A stretch of DNA of 64,000 nucleotides from Owenia fusiformis (Eukaryota > Annelida > Polychaeta > Sabellida > Oweniidae): NCBI GenBank assembly GCA_903813345.2, contig CAIIXF020000005.1, forward strand, positions 14,819,375 to 14,883,374, read 5' to 3'. Both the position numbers and the translations under genes were made by a program. Numbering within the stretch: the first letter of the stretch is position 1; each line of letters starts with the position of its first letter. The notes under the pieces are model-generated. The model was not told the origin of the DNA, did not search any database, and saw nothing but the letters and a program-made list of their open reading frames with translations. Positions 12,974 through 25,399 of this stretch are shown here, one piece after another.

Positions 12974-13070
12974 AAGAGGAGAGATTACCCAGAATTCAAA
13001 GATGAAACTCTAGGTTTAACTTTGCACATGGATAGATCCATCTTTGAATTCTGGGTTATTGCCCCCTCTT
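12974..13070. mobile_element. Palindromic short element, 17-bp perfect arms
   Basis: CCCAGAATTCAAAGATG at 12988-13004 and its exact complement at 13039-13055, with partly paired outer arms (AAGAGG / CCTCTT). A partial relative, ACACCCAGAATTCATAGATG, occurs at about 6250-6270, suggesting a dispersed family. Confidence 0.6.
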
Positions 13071-14309
13071 TCACCAATGTTTGTTTTTTTATTTTATCAG
13101 TCTGTGAAAGTATTTTCCTAAGAAATGACTAGAAACTGATATTTACCGAGACATTCCATCATAAATAACCAATTGTATTAACTAATAATTTGCTATGTTA
13201 AATCTTGCAAAATATTCAAATGCAGACGTTAATTTCTTAAAACAAACAGAAAAAGAGTTAACATTGAACAAATCAAACCATGGCATCGATGTACAACTGT
13301 TCGATGGTAATACACCAGTGTTTGTACGAATAAGAAAAATTATGAAATATAATTTTAGAAGTTGAAGTGATAATGGTAAGGCGCATACCAAGGGAAGCAA
13401 TGGCTAATAAGCGGCTTATCAGTTATTGTATTGTAACATGTGTTCTTTCCCAGACAACATTCCATTGTTGCATGGCATATTACAAACCTTGTTAAATGGT
13501 TCAATAAGTTAGACTTTATATACCGCACATCCGCTATTAGATATGTGTCATCATTGAAATGATAATATTTTCTTAAATGAGCAAACTAAAATTCAAAAGT
13601 GAAAATAGAAATATTTTTATTGTAAAGCAATATCTCTATAAAGGGAACCCTTGCAGTCATTATTGCAATATTTTAAAAGTAGAAAGTGTTTTATCTTCAT
13701 TAAATGTAATAACTTCAATATTTTTTATTTATCCACTTGGGAAAGTCCATATATCCCCTTTCATGACCTCATAACCATCTACATTCATTTTATAGTTATT
13801 TTAAATGATTTCTCATTTTTTTGGAATGTTTGAACCTTATAGTCAATGGCCTTCTCTCCTGCTTTAACCTCCCCCCAACCCACCCTGTCACCTTACCACT
13901 CGGCTCTTGCAATGTAGGGATAAATTACTCTTTGAAGGGAGGATACTTGATTGTGAACCAAATAGTCCTAAAAAACATATTTTTTTCAACACCAAAATAT
14001 ATTTTCCCTCCAACATCAAAGACTCAGACCCAAGGCTGCCTTTGGATCTTTATTAATTTTCGGACACTCCCAAATGGAAATTGCTGACCTCAAACTTTTA
14101 ACATACTACATCATATACCAACATGATACATTAGAAACGGAGGCGTTTTTAATGACGGTTTAAGGATATACCCAATTTTCCAATTGTATGTTTAGAATTA
14201 ATGCATCTAAAGTGTGTGCTGATAATTGGTGATTTCCTAAAACTATGACTGTTAGAAGAGCATTTATTTTCATGGAATGCCCATTATAACGGTCACAATC
14301 TTATGAAAT

Positions 14310-14700
14310 ACATTCTTAGTAGTGCATTGTGCAATCATTCCAAAGATACCAGTAGTGCAGTGTGCAGTCATAGATGTAGAGACAAGTAGTGCAGTTTGTG
14401 TGCATTGGGTATCTTTCTATGTGCATTTCTTATATGCCATGCATTCTGACATCATTTTGTAGGCAGTTGATTTTAGTTGTGCAATGTGCAATAATTGTCC
14501 ATGCTGCTATTGTTAGTTGTGCATTGTACTACATTATTGTCACTAGAAGTTAGTTGTGCATTTCAGTTTCATTGTGCAGACAAGTCAGTTGTACGCAATG
14601 TGTTTCAACTTTGCCACCACTCATCCAGTTTCAATTGTGCAGTTTCATGTTCCAAAGTGCATTGTTGGTGCATTACAATCATCAGTTGTGCATTCCTTTC
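14310..14700. repeat. Degenerate AGTTGTGCATTGTGCA repeats
   Basis: Irregularly spaced AGT(T)GTGCA(T/G)TGTGCA motifs over nearly 400 bp, an eroded minisatellite. A C13 tract follows near 14728. Confidence 0.6.
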
Positions 14701-15204
14701 TGAAAATGTGCAGAACCCCCTCTCCCCTACCCCCCCCCCCCACTAACCAGACCTCAACGTTACCGTAACTTTTGCCAGTTTCGTATCTAAGGCAAGAGGC
14801 TTTGCACATTAGTAAACTTGGTTGTGTAATGAGGTCTCTTTTGTACTGCGATAAACACACACACTACAATTATGAATATCAGTTATTAATAAATACAAGA
14901 TTCCAATCTATACAGGAAAATGGAAAAACCATTTGTCAATGGAAGTGTAAAACATTTTTAATTTTCATTAAATTTCATCAAACTATGAGCCTTCTACCCT
15001 ACCATCAGCCCCATAGACATCTAGACCCTCTAATAACTAACAGTATTGAAGATTCTTCATTTATTTGGACATGGACTGAGTTGAGATATTTTTCCTTTAG
15101 AAGAGAATGGGATGTACATACTTAACATCGACCTCAAATGACCTTACCAAAATCAACTGAAAACCAACTGATAAATTAATAACTAACCAAAGTTTACTTT
15201 TGGA

Positions 15205-15550
15205 AAATAACTTGTTGCATAATTCCAATAACTTGTTGAATACTGTGCATGGAAATGCAATAACACCTTATTGAATGACTAAAATAACTTGAATATACAT
15301 GATATATGCAATGACTTTTGAATAAATGCAATAACTTTTTGAATAAATAAAATAACTTAAATATATGTAAGGAATTTTGATTAAATGCAGTAATACTTTG
15401 TTGAATAAATAGAATAACTTGAATATGTGCAATGAATTTTGAACAAATGCAATAACTTGTTGAATAAATGAAATAACTTGCTTGATAAATGAAATAACTT
15501 GTTGGATTTAACTTATTAAATGAATGCAATAACTTGTTGGAAAATGTACA
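15205..15550. repeat. 25-27 bp degenerate tandem array (AATAACTTGTTGAATAAATG)
   Basis: A dozen units with variable spacing. Accounts for the 120-codon minus-strand open frame at 15194-15556, which is not a gene. Confidence 0.85.
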
Positions 15551-16209
15551 AGTCAATAAAATGAAATCAATTTATGTCTGGTATAGGTACATGCATAGGA
15601 AAAGCCATCATTTTCTGCTGTTAGGGAGTTACCGGGTAGATATTATTATTCTCTTATCAAGCTGTTACAAAGAGTAAGCTATCATGAATGAAAATTGTAT
15701 TTCATATGTAGCTGAAGCTAATACATGTTCATTGATCATGTAGACCGCAACAAATATCAGACAAATTGGATTTTTAATAATTATCGTTTCTTTGTGGTAC
15801 AGAATGTTGACTTTTATCGCCCTGATAATTCTTTGAAATATTTGAATACGTTGATTATAGACATAGGATGTGTCAGTCGTGAAGATATGGGTTTTTGTTT
15901 GTTTTTTTTAGTTTTCATGATTTCCTTATTATAATATTCATAATTATGCAAGTGTCAGGGCTGAGGCTGATTGTAGTATTACTTGAAAATGGCTTTGTTA
16001 ATATGAGTTTAATGATTTTTTAAGTTATGCAAATCAAGAAATTTGTGGCTAAATTGAAAATATGATTTGAATTTTTATTTTGGATTTTCTTTTAATAGTG
16101 AATGTTCGTATAAAAAGCACAAAGGGCAACATTCAAAAGCAACAATTATATAAAATGTGTGTCTCACTTTTTCTGAGACATTAATCATTTATACAAATTA
16201 CATCTACAT

Positions 16210-16313
16210 AAGCCTTGCCTAAGTCAGTATTTTATTTTACTTATAGTGGTCTTCAATTATTATTGAAGCAAAAGTAAAAAGAAATGAAAATGACACCAAC
16301 TTAGGCAAGGCTA
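16210..16313. mobile_element. Short TIR element, family AGCCTTGCC, copy 1 (104 bp)
   Basis: Ends AGCCTTGCCTAAGT and ACTTAGGCAAGGCT. Flanks CATCTACAT (16201-16209) and CATGCACAT (16314-16322) agree at 7 of 9 positions, a decayed 9-bp target duplication. The interior is AT-rich with a central palindrome (TCAATTATTATTGA). Same family as 50796-50900. Confidence 0.8.
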
Positions 16314-17004
16314 CATGCACATGTACATGTTGATGTTCATATCCGTATGTTTAAAATTGAACATAGATGTGAAACATTGACCAGAACAGACCTCCGCATA
16401 TTCAATTACACTATAGATTATGAATAGCGATTCCTGTCAAATCTTCAAATTAATGTATTATCAGAAATTTTTGATCGTATTTCAAAATTAGCTGACCATT
16501 GATCACTTCAGACGGGGAAATTGATCGCAAATTGTTTAATGCTTTCGGATTTGCGCAGCTGATACCGGTATTATTAATTAAACAAAAGCTTAGTTTTTCC
16601 TGCCCTGCTGTTAACACAAGGCTTAACTGGCCAGTGCGTTGTCACATTAACTTTACAAATATATTTTATTATTGCATTTTATTTTATTTCAACTCTTGTG
16701 AATTCTCATGAGTGGAGTTCACTTAGATGTTTCCTTTTCCATATTATTTTTCAATTTACAATGTTATTAATTGACATTGAATTGAATTAATTGTTTTGAA
16801 CAACATTGAAATTTTGACACGGTCCCTACTACTGTATGTAGACAAATTAATTATTGAAACATATTAGTTTACAGTAGTTTATGGTAGATACAAAAGTTCA
16901 AACTTGACTTTGACATTCTTTGACATTATTGTTCCTAATATCAAGTTTTAATACAAAAATGCAATTATATGGCATATATGTTATTACATGACCTATGCTA
17001 TATT

Positions 17005-17080
17005 TGTAAGCATTCAATATTGTAAGCATTCAATATTTGTAAGCATTCAATATGTGTAAGCATTCAATATTTCCATGCAT
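17005..17080. repeat. GTAAGCATTCAATATTT tandem repeat
   Basis: About 4-5 units of 16-18 bp, ending TTCCATGCATTCAAACAGG. Confidence 0.85.
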
Positions 17081-19664
17081 TCAAACAGGATCATTAATGT
17101 ATCTATGCTATAATTCTAAATAAGTAATGATAGCTGTCTGATTTATGTTCCTGATATGACATTTTGCCTCATTAATTTTAGATGTGCATAAAATATATAA
17201 TTCTGCTGGTAGTACAGGAATGTGCCAGGGACAGATACTATACAATGAATTTGCATATTATCATCATTGTAAATTCCCTTTTCATTACAATTTACGATGC
17301 ATAAAGTGCTTTTTTAATTGATATGCAGCATAGATTGCACCAATCGTTTTTGTTAAGCAAGTTATATGTTTGTTTAACTTTAATTTTTATGAAAATCAAC
17401 ATTGAAATTGACCGCCCTTCCTTTAATGAATTAATGTTTGCAAAACTCTTGACTATGGGGTATCATCCTTGAAATTACATTGAAATTCCCCCCCCCCTTC
17501 CTTTATTCAATTATTGTTCTACACAAGTCTTGACTAGATTGAATACCATCCTTTAATGTATTTTACATGCTTGTGAAATTGAATTTCCTAATTATGTTAT
17601 AATTTGTCATTATTAACTTTGTATCAATTAAAATGTCAATATTTTTCAAGGAAAGGGTTATTTATACTAAGTTAGTCCAACACTCCTGCATACAATATGA
17701 CATTCAATTTGACATAGTGTAAATATCCTTATTTTTCCAGTTAAACAGGATACTAGCAATTAAAAAATGATGTAATTTATTAACATGTACAATAGTCTCA
17801 AATATTTCATTAAAACTTGACAAAAAATGCATTTTTGTGCAATATACTAAGTTCATAAAAATGCTTTGTATTACATTAATGTACATACAGATAAGTACAT
17901 CAAGATGTGTATTATTATAATGTATGCTCAATTTTTCAAATTTCTTAAAAAATGTGATTTTTCTTACCTTTCCAATGTGGTCCTAAGTTTAAAACTGAAA
18001 GCTTTGTGGTTCTGGTTCTATCCCTTCAATATGCAAACCAGTAGACACAATGAATTATTGTTGGCAAACTAAGTATTTATAATATTGAAAACACCTGTAT
18101 CACACATTTCAAATTAGTAAACCCCTATTCGTTCATTTGGTCAAAAATCACCTGTTTATCCTGAATTAAATTGTTTCAAATTTGTAAATTAAGATATGTG
18201 GTAAAGTATTAACTCATTGTCTTAATAGCGGAAGAATTAAAAGATAGGAATGGTGAAATTATCTGGGTCCTTATTAATGAATTAATGGAATATAAGATAC
18301 ATCTGCTATTGACAATTAAGTAACGGAAATTGGTTAAGTAAAGCTAGCAAATTTGTCTAGTTTTTCCCTTAAAGGATGTTTGTATTGTGTATTGATGAGA
18401 TGGAAGGTTGAAAGGGAGTAGGGGTCATACTTAGGTAAGGAAATAAGGGAGACTGGAAATGGGTGAAATGGGTGGGTTGCATTGAGGTGAGAGATTTTTC
18501 CTTTGGCAGACACTGGGATAAAGTTAGTGTAGAAACTTAAACTTGGCATCAAATGTGCTTTCCCAGACCTAACCAATATCTAAGATAGGCTGACTGAGAA
18601 TATAATCAGAGATTTTGGGCCCTCTATTTTTGATGCAACCAAGCTGGAAAACTTGGTTAAAGCAACTTTATGAGACACAAAACGCTAAATGTATTTTTTC
18701 AACAAATGCCAATCTTTTGCAATTAATTAAGAGGGGGATAGTCAATTTAAATTTTTGGTAATCATTAAGTGACATGGCTTAGTTGTTTATTATACATGGG
18801 GTGCTCTGCCAACCAAATGAAACACTTAAGACAACTGTGGCTGATGCAGATGAAAATAAAAATGATGCCAATCAGTGGTGCAATCAGGAGATGACTGAAC
18901 AGTAAAATATGAGGTTATTCTCCACTTTAACAAAAAAGTTTTCAACATTGATATAGAATATGAAAAATATTTCCTTCTTAGTTGATAATTATAAGTAATG
19001 CTAATCATGAAAGTAATATGAAATTCACATCACATTGTCCTTAAAACATACATGTACCACATTCAAAGAAGCATGGAAATGGAGTGAATTGTCGACACAG
19101 TACAACTATTTTCTGTTAAGAGCAAGGTCATACATAAACTATAAACTATAAATTCTCAGTATTTTTTATCGAAAATATATCATTAATTTTTGCTTACATA
19201 ATTTACACAAACCTGTATATATTTCAAGGCCTTGACATATTTCATTTTTAGTCATTGTTAAACGTTTGTACTCATGATTTTTGTTTTTATTATCTTCAAT
19301 AAGTTTGACAATTTCTTCTGTTTTGGCTTTAAATTCTTTTCAATATTTTGAACCATTTCTTCTGTTTTATAGTTTATATATTTATTTCAATATTTATGAT
19401 GGTTGCTTCCGTGTTTTTTGGTTAATATCATTTTCAATATTGGACTGTTATCTAGAAATATGTAAGTAAAATGACATTATATTTACACACACTTACAGGT
19501 ATGTTATGCCTTTATTTAATATATTGACAGAGTGTTGCCTTTTCTAATGAAACACTGATGAAAAATGGTGTAAATAGATGAAAAATGGTGTAAATACAGT
19601 ACTAGTAAAATATTGTATTATCATTAATATATCATACAAAAGTATTAGGTCATTAGCCTTATAT

Positions 19665-19843
19665 AGGTTATTTTATGGTTGATTTTCAAAATGAATTTTA
19701 TTCCAGGGTAATATGACATTGGTCAGGGAAATATGATATTTACCAAATGAGCGTAGCGAGTGAGTGTCAATGTCATCCGGAGGTTTATATCATATTTCCC
19801 GTAAAACTTAAAATTCGTAGAGAAAATCAACCATGAAATGACC
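19665..19843. mobile_element. Snap-back short inverted-repeat element
   Basis: Arms at 19665-19687 and 19821-19843 are reverse complements at 21 of 23 positions (TTTATGGTTGATTTTC core). The interior holds AATATGA(C/T)AT repeats in both orientations and GAGCGTAGCGAGTGAG, so much of the unit can fold back. A related GAGCGCAGCGAATGAG motif is at 55266-55281. Confidence 0.65.
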
Positions 19844-20211
19844 TTTTTATTTCATAATTTAATTTTTTAAGAGGGGCAATACGATTTTATTTCCCAGGGA
19901 AAACAGTAGTATTATGGAATAAGAATTATATCGGCATAACCTATGATATAATTTTACATGTAACAACCTCTTCCTTCATCATTTTACATTTACATCAATT
20001 GAATAATGAATGTGACTTTTTTATATCAATATTACAATGTTTCATATAGGGGATGTAGTTGGTATAGAAATGACATCACTTCCATATTTCATATACGGGT
20101 AAGTGTGCTGTATATATCATGCAAAAAGAGCCATAGGATATTGGATTTATCCAAAGGGAAATAAAATTGTAATAAATCTACTCTTGGAGTTTATCAATGA
20201 GAGGATATTTA

Positions 20212-20265
20212 CAGTGAAACCTGTATACAGTGAACACCTAGATTCTAGATAAAGGGTGACCCCAA
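20212..20265. mobile_element. Pogo-like short element, left end only
   Basis: CAGTGAAACCTGTATACAGT, then GAACACCTAGA, preceded by TA. Same family as 25087-25232; no right end found nearby. Confidence 0.5.
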
Positions 20266-20564
20266 AACTGTAATCTTCTTGCTAGCTAATATGTAACGTT
20301 TCAGGAACTTACTGAATGCATTTCAAATATACATACAGAGTGAGGAAATAAACCTGTTATGTAAAACATATTGAAATGGTGGGAGTGGCAACCCATAAAA
20401 ACTACTAAACGATGGATGAGAAGTTAAAGTGAAATATGTCCCCACCTTTTGAGCCTTTTGAGATGAAAAATACTAGTATTCCTAAATGTCTCAAACCATG
20501 TTCCTTACTTTTAGATTGTTGAACATTTACATTCAAAATAGTGAAACAACAGTTATATTTAATA

Positions 20565-21616
20565 CAAGGGCCGAGCAATATATTCGCTACTTTTTGCTCT
20601 CAAATTGTTATTAATGAAGTATCTTACCTGAAATTTTCCAAAATAATAGAAAAAACATTTTCTGTAATATCACCAAATGTGCATTTATTTGGTTACATCC
20701 GTAATATTTTACATGGCATTGAATATTGGTTGATAGTGACCACCGGAGCTGACATTTGTGACAATGTTTCAGAAAACAACTTTTATACAAAATGTCCTTT
20801 TTGTTAATTAAGACAGTTACTCCTCATTCCATGCCTCATTCTCAAAATAGTGTCCATCTGCAGCTATGCATTTTCTACATCGGGAAAGCCAGTCTTGATA
20901 GGCCTGTTGCAGTCCGTTTCCATTTGCATATAGGTCTTTTAGGGCCTTATGGACGGCCTCAACCACTTCTTCACGGTCACCAAACCTCTGCCCGCGTAGC
21001 TCATTCTTCAGTTTGCCGAAAATTTCAAAGTCGCACAATGCAAGGTCTGGACTGTATGGTGCATGATCAAATTTTTCAATGTTTAGAGCTGCTAATATAT
21101 CAGTTACCTCACGGGCCCTGTGTGATGGAGCATTATCTTGATGATATTTTTATACAAAGTCTCTGTTCTTTTAGATTTGCATTTACCATGCTTGCTTCTT
21201 GATGCAACTCAGGAAGCAGAGTCTCCCTTTTGTGATGCATATGCGGATCAATTGTGACCTCTTTATTGTTTGAAAAGAACATCTATGACATCAGAACCAT
21301 TGTTCTGAATATTGGATCAATGTCCAGTAAACAATGTTTATAAAAATTACCCAAACTGAATGTTTTTGTTATGAGAAATGGTCATATAAAGATATTGTTG
21401 CATGTGCAATTGCAGTAAAATTATGGGCAGCTCCGGTGGCTCATTCCTCCCGTTGCTATGACAACCATAAGTTTATGCCATATTTGGCAATGGGCTTGAA
21501 AATGGAATCAAAAGATGCGGAATTCTACACTCTATGTCTGTACCAAATTTCAATGGAAATAAACAAATATAAAAGAAAATAAAGCAAAAAGTAGCAAATA
21601 TATTGCTCGGCCCTTG
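20565..21616 (-). mobile_element. Mariner-like element, both TIRs, TA target duplication
   Basis: Inverted repeats of over 30 bp: the left end starts CAAGGGCCGAGCAATATATT and the right end is its near-perfect reverse complement (one mismatch within the first 25 bases), flanked by TA at 20563-20564 and 21617-21618. Length 1052 bp, shorter than the usual 1.3 kb. A transposase remnant reads on the minus strand (20817-21145). The upstream half is too degenerate to read, so it is non-autonomous. Confidence 0.9.
20817..21145 (-). pseudogene. Mariner transposase remnant (DD34D), N-terminus lost
   Basis: Reads HQDNAPSHRAREVTDILAAL, then FDHAPYSPDLALCDFEIFGK, then LRGQRFGDREEV and CRKCIAADGHYFE to a stop. 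The second catalytic Asp (codon 21137-21135) and third Asp (21032-21030, CDFEIF) have exactly 34 residues between them, the mariner DD34D signature. A stop interrupts the frame just upstream of HQD, and the helix-turn-helix and first Asp regions are unreadable. Confidence 0.9.
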
Positions 21617-22047
21617 TACAGTTATAACAATATCTATAATTGTGTTCAGTTCTGTTCTTATTGTTCAATTGAGCAGAGAAAAACTTATTACTGTTTACTC
21701 TCTGCAAAGCGGAAATTATGAACAGACAATTGTTGAGTATTATGGAAAAGTTGCTGCATATTAGGTTTTGATGACATTTCCATTGATATTATTATTGCAA
21801 ATTTAATTCAAACGAAGACATGCTTATAAGCATCTAACGTGTCAGAATTTTATTTTTGATAGAAAATGTATTTTATTTATGTCACTTTCATTGACATATT
21901 GAATCTTTCTAAAAAGAACTAAACTACTTCTGCATCTAGAGTGGAATTTATAAGATTCCTGAACATTTCTTGTTAAGCCATTGAGATCTCTTTCAACTCT
22001 ATGCACTTTGACTCGTCTGTTCATTTGTATATCATATGAATCCAAGC

Positions 22048-22350
22048 AAGGAGGATTGGCTCCCAGAGTGCACCACCGATATTCTGTCCCATATATGGGT
22101 ATGTCGTAATACAAAATTCGAATTCAAACAGCCGCCATTTTGTTCACTTCAATATTTAAATCGTGAATTTTGGTCTTATTTCCAAACGAAAAATTCCAAA
22201 ACTCACAAGAAATGATCGAGATATTGGTTCGAATCTTTTGAACTGTTTATTTTGAATTTATAGTCGGTTTTAATTTCAGAAAATAACGACATTTCGACGT
22301 TTTCATTGTTGGAAAATATCGAGTTTCGATCCTGGGAGCCAATCCTCCTT
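22048..22350. mobile_element. 303-bp short TIR element with perfect 10-bp target duplication
   Basis: The 19-bp perfect terminal inverted repeats are AAGGAGGATTGGCTCCCAG (22048-22066) and its complement (22332-22350). The flanking sequence GAATCCAAGC occurs at 22038-22047 and again at 22351-22360, a perfect 10-bp direct duplication. No coding capacity. The 9-10 bp duplication size suggests mobilisation by a Mutator-like transposase. Confidence 0.9.
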
Positions 22351-23140
22351 GAATCCAAGCCCGTTTACAATCAGTATGCACAATGGAAGACATTCTTAGA
22401 AAATTAACTCACAAAACTTGAATAAACTATATCTTGACCCCATAACAACTAAAACTAGCACTATAAAGCAGAACAAAGAGACAAATCCACTAAAGATCCA
22501 AAAATATAAATCATTACTATTACTACATGATGATTTTAGACAGCAAAGTAAGCCACATGAGTTCAAGAGAATATCATCTATGTAATTATCGCAGCATAGA
22601 TCCCCTAAGTGGATGATGTGACACATATATGGTACCATATTGGATCTTAGAAAAGATAAATCAACCGATGCAGAAGAAATATGTCAATAATTGTAAAACA
22701 TGTTAAATTCATGCAATCAATTCTTTGATATTGATAATGGAATTAACATGCATTAACATGCTTATAATGACTATACATGTATATGGAAATACTATACTGG
22801 GTAACGTCAATAATCTTGTATCAGTTCTCCTCCACCCTACAATCAAATTCTGTGTAGCAAAATAAGTAAGGAGACAACAAAACTGAATTCTGCAAAGAAT
22901 TAACTTAAAAATTAACTATATCTTTCATTACCCCGTTCATTTCTTTTCAAAAACAAGCAAGCTGCACCGTGACAACCATGAAACTAATCACTTTTTGCCA
23001 TCTGTTGCCAAACAGAGGGATAAGTTATTTTAAAATAATAGTTTACTTATAATTCTGTTTCAGATCACTCATATAAATTGATGTTTAATTATTAAAACAA
23101 ACTATCACACGTTTAATGGTATTAGGTTGTACAGTTGGAT

Positions 23141-23160
23141 GGGGGGGGGGGGGGGGGGGG
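23141..23160. repeat. G20 homopolymer
   Basis: Twenty consecutive G on the plus strand, followed by TGCGGGAG. Other notable homopurine tracts are at 160-167 and 40250-40265. Confidence 0.95.
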
Positions 23161-23702
23161 TGCGGGAGAATTGATGCAAGATTATATAAGATTAAAATGA
23201 TGTAATAGTCTAGCATTTGCCTGGATGTGAACCAAAGAAATATCATTTTATTTAGTTTTATTTGTTACTTTCACTTAAAAATACACTGTTGGATAAAAGC
23301 ACAGTTACAGTTACATCTCTGATATTTTTTAGCGTTAAAAGATGTAAAATAAGTTTTCTGTCAACTTACTAATTTTTAGGCTTCTACTAATTTGTTAACG
23401 GTATCAATTTGATGATTGATCACAGACAGTAATTTTTGAATGGTTTGTAGTAAATTCAAATGAAATGAAAAATGGTCCAATTTGCTCAAATCTAATTGGC
23501 TGTCTGAATTCAAGATACTTGACAACATGTGTAGAATCCTAAGTAGTGATGACGGAAAATTCAATACTAAATAGACATCATTAATTCCAAAATTAAACTA
23601 AAATACTTTCTCAGACATACGCTATAATATTAGAAGTATAATTGATCATTTTTAAGTAATAGATGTATACTTGTATGACTTTTTCATGAATATTTCATGA
23701 GG

Positions 23703-23804
23703 GACACACCTGGCACCATGGCAAAGTCGGTAGCAACCAAAAGACTGAAGGTTTGAATCCCAGCAGTGACCAAAACACAATTCTTGGTATCTTTCGGCAT
23801 TTAC
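23703..23804 (+). mobile_element. tRNA-derived SINE head, truncated by inserted element
   Basis: RNA polymerase III boxes visible: A box TGGCAAAGTCGG at 23719-23730 and B box GGTTTGAATCCC at 23750-23761, 20 bp apart. No acceptor-stem pairing was traced. The 3' part is cut by the 23805-24029 element. Confidence 0.5.
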
Positions 23805-24029
23805 AGGCCCGTAGCCAGGGGGGGGGGGCGTAGGGAGCGGCCTCTCCCCCCCTCTGGCCAGAAATTCTTTCAAAATCACACAGTTTTTCACCATTCTGAG
23901 CACTTTTCGCATGATTTTTTGCCAAAAATGTCCCTTGACAAAAAATAGTTGTACTAGCTTATTTCTATGAACATAACACCCCCCTTTGAAAAATCGCTGC
24001 CCCGCCTAGTAAATCCTGGTTACGGGCCT
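23805..24029. mobile_element. GGCCCGTA-ended short element (225 bp)
   Basis: Ends AGGCCCGTAGCCAGG and CCTGGTTACGGGCCT are inverted repeats with one mismatch. G-rich and C-rich tracts lie just inside (10 G at 23819-23828, then a C tract). It interrupts a tRNA-like SINE head (23703-23804). Target duplication unclear. Confidence 0.7.
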
Positions 24030-24410
24030 AACTTATTACACATTTATTACTTTCACAGGTTATTGTATGTTGCTTTGGGGTAATTGTGTTCAATTCTGAC
24101 AGTTGGTTGTTCTGTTGATTTTCACAATATATCATCAGTGATACTTTGCCCATACTTTGTTTTCAAGATATATCTTAGATATAGAAGATATTACAGTGTA
24201 TATGAGTAATTATTCCATGGCAAGTAGAGTTCTAGGGATATAAGTTGGTAAGATATATCCCGTATCCTGATTTTGAGGTTTCCATATCCAGAACCTCCAT
24301 ATCTCCCGCCATATCTCCTGCTTCGGTGCATATCTTCCCACTTCGGTGCATATCTTCCCGCTTCTGGTAAGTAGTGGAAATGCAATAAAATGACTTTGCA
24401 TATGTTCAGT

Positions 24411-24733
24411 CCACCCGCTATGGCTCAGTGGCAGAGAGAGTCAAGGTTACCAATATTGCTTGGCCCCTGGTTCGATTCCCGGTTCAGACAAGTTTGTTTG
24501 TGCGTTATGTAATTCTGGGTGTTTGACTGAGTGGTTCACGACTCGTATAAAAAGGCTGTGGTGTGTACCTGTATGTCTGTGTACCTGTGCACATAAAAGA
24601 ACACAGGGCTCCTCCAAGGAGGGGTTTCTGGCTCTATCTTCGAGTGTAAAATACGTAAAATACGGAATATACCAATGAGGTATTGCTCGCCAAATATGGC
24701 GGTAACCAAGATATAATAATAATAATAATAATG
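24411..24733 (+). mobile_element. tRNA-derived SINE with (ATA)n tail
   Basis: A box TGGCTCAGTGG at 24421-24431 and B box GGTTCGATTCC at 24469-24479 match the pol III internal promoter. A roughly 240-bp tRNA-unrelated body follows (with GGGCTCCTCCAAGGAGG, an internal hairpin) and ends in about seven ATA repeats at 24711-24731. Typical tRNA-SINE layout; target duplication not resolved. Confidence 0.8.
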
Positions 24734-25086
24734 AATGATTTGTTTATTTTTACACCTTGTACTATTGAAATGGCCATATGCCCCTGAAAACTCAACTTGG
24801 TATAGGATAAAGCAGTTATGTATGGTCGGTTTGGATATTGGGTTCATCCCTCGTGAGATATGCACATCGGTCCAAACGGTCCCTCAGGTAGATATCCATA
24901 TCTCCCTCTGGATAAACCCCCTATCCAAAACCTCCCAGTACATAACCCTTATTTATAATTGGACATTACTAATTGTGTTGAAGAGAAACCTAGGTGACAT
25001 TCTCCCTTTAATGATCATCAACTCCATACAATACTTGATGTCATCGAACATAGTCTCCTCACATTTACAGTAAGGGTATAATAGTA

Positions 25087-25232
25087 CAGTAAAACCTGTC
25101 TAATTTTAGACCAGCTAAAAGTGTTCAAATTAGCAGGTGTTCACATTTCAAGATAACAAAATGAGGGAGAAAAAGTGTTCATATTGAGAGGTGTTCAGAT
25201 TAGAGAGGCGTTTTGATATACAGGTTTCATTG
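25087..25232. mobile_element. Pogo-like short element (CAGTAAAACCTGT ends), 146 bp
   Basis: Left end CAGTAAAACCTGTCTAA, right end complement CAATGAAACCTGTATAT, with TA on both sides (25085-25086, 25233-25234). Interior contains GTGTTCA(C/A) motifs. Related sequences lie at 4862-5640, 20212-20265, 53335-53412 and 63784-63967. TA duplication and CAGT ends suggest pogo/Tigger-type mobilisation. Confidence 0.75.
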
Positions 25233-25288
25233 TAATATTATATTATAACAAACACTTAAATAACATTTATACAAAGTGAATACGTCAC

Positions 25289-25385
25289 CAGCCGCAGCAA
25301 GCAGGTTTGTAAGAGTGGCTTAGCAAAAGAGAACCCATCTTCAGCGCTACCACCTGTTGAATCGATAACATCTTCCAGCTCAACT
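25289..25385 (-). CDS. Candidate isolated exon (32 codons), unknown gene
   Basis: On the minus strand ACTTTAATTCCAG precedes an open 97-nt segment reading VELEDVIDSTGGSAEDGFSF, then AKPLLQTCLLRL, up to a possible donor CTG|GTGACG (non-consensus at +4 to +6). The composition is protein-like and GC-richer than its surroundings. No flanking exon was found and I do not recognise the sequence. It could equally be a fragment of a decayed gene or transposon. Confidence 0.25.
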
Positions 25386-25399
25386 CTGGAATTAAAGTA

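Larger units (their letters stand above)
11900..20200. other. Gene-free stretch between repeats
   Basis: Apart from the arrays and elements listed separately, I see only AT-rich sequence with short open frames lacking coding character, plus homopolymer tracts (C near 14728 and 17490). Confidence 0.5.

Noticed and set aside
15194-15556. 120-codon minus-strand open frame
   Set aside because: Entirely within a degenerate 25-27 bp array; open because the unit lacks stops.
20792-21202. 136-codon plus-strand open frame
   Set aside because: Antisense shadow of the mariner transposase remnant.
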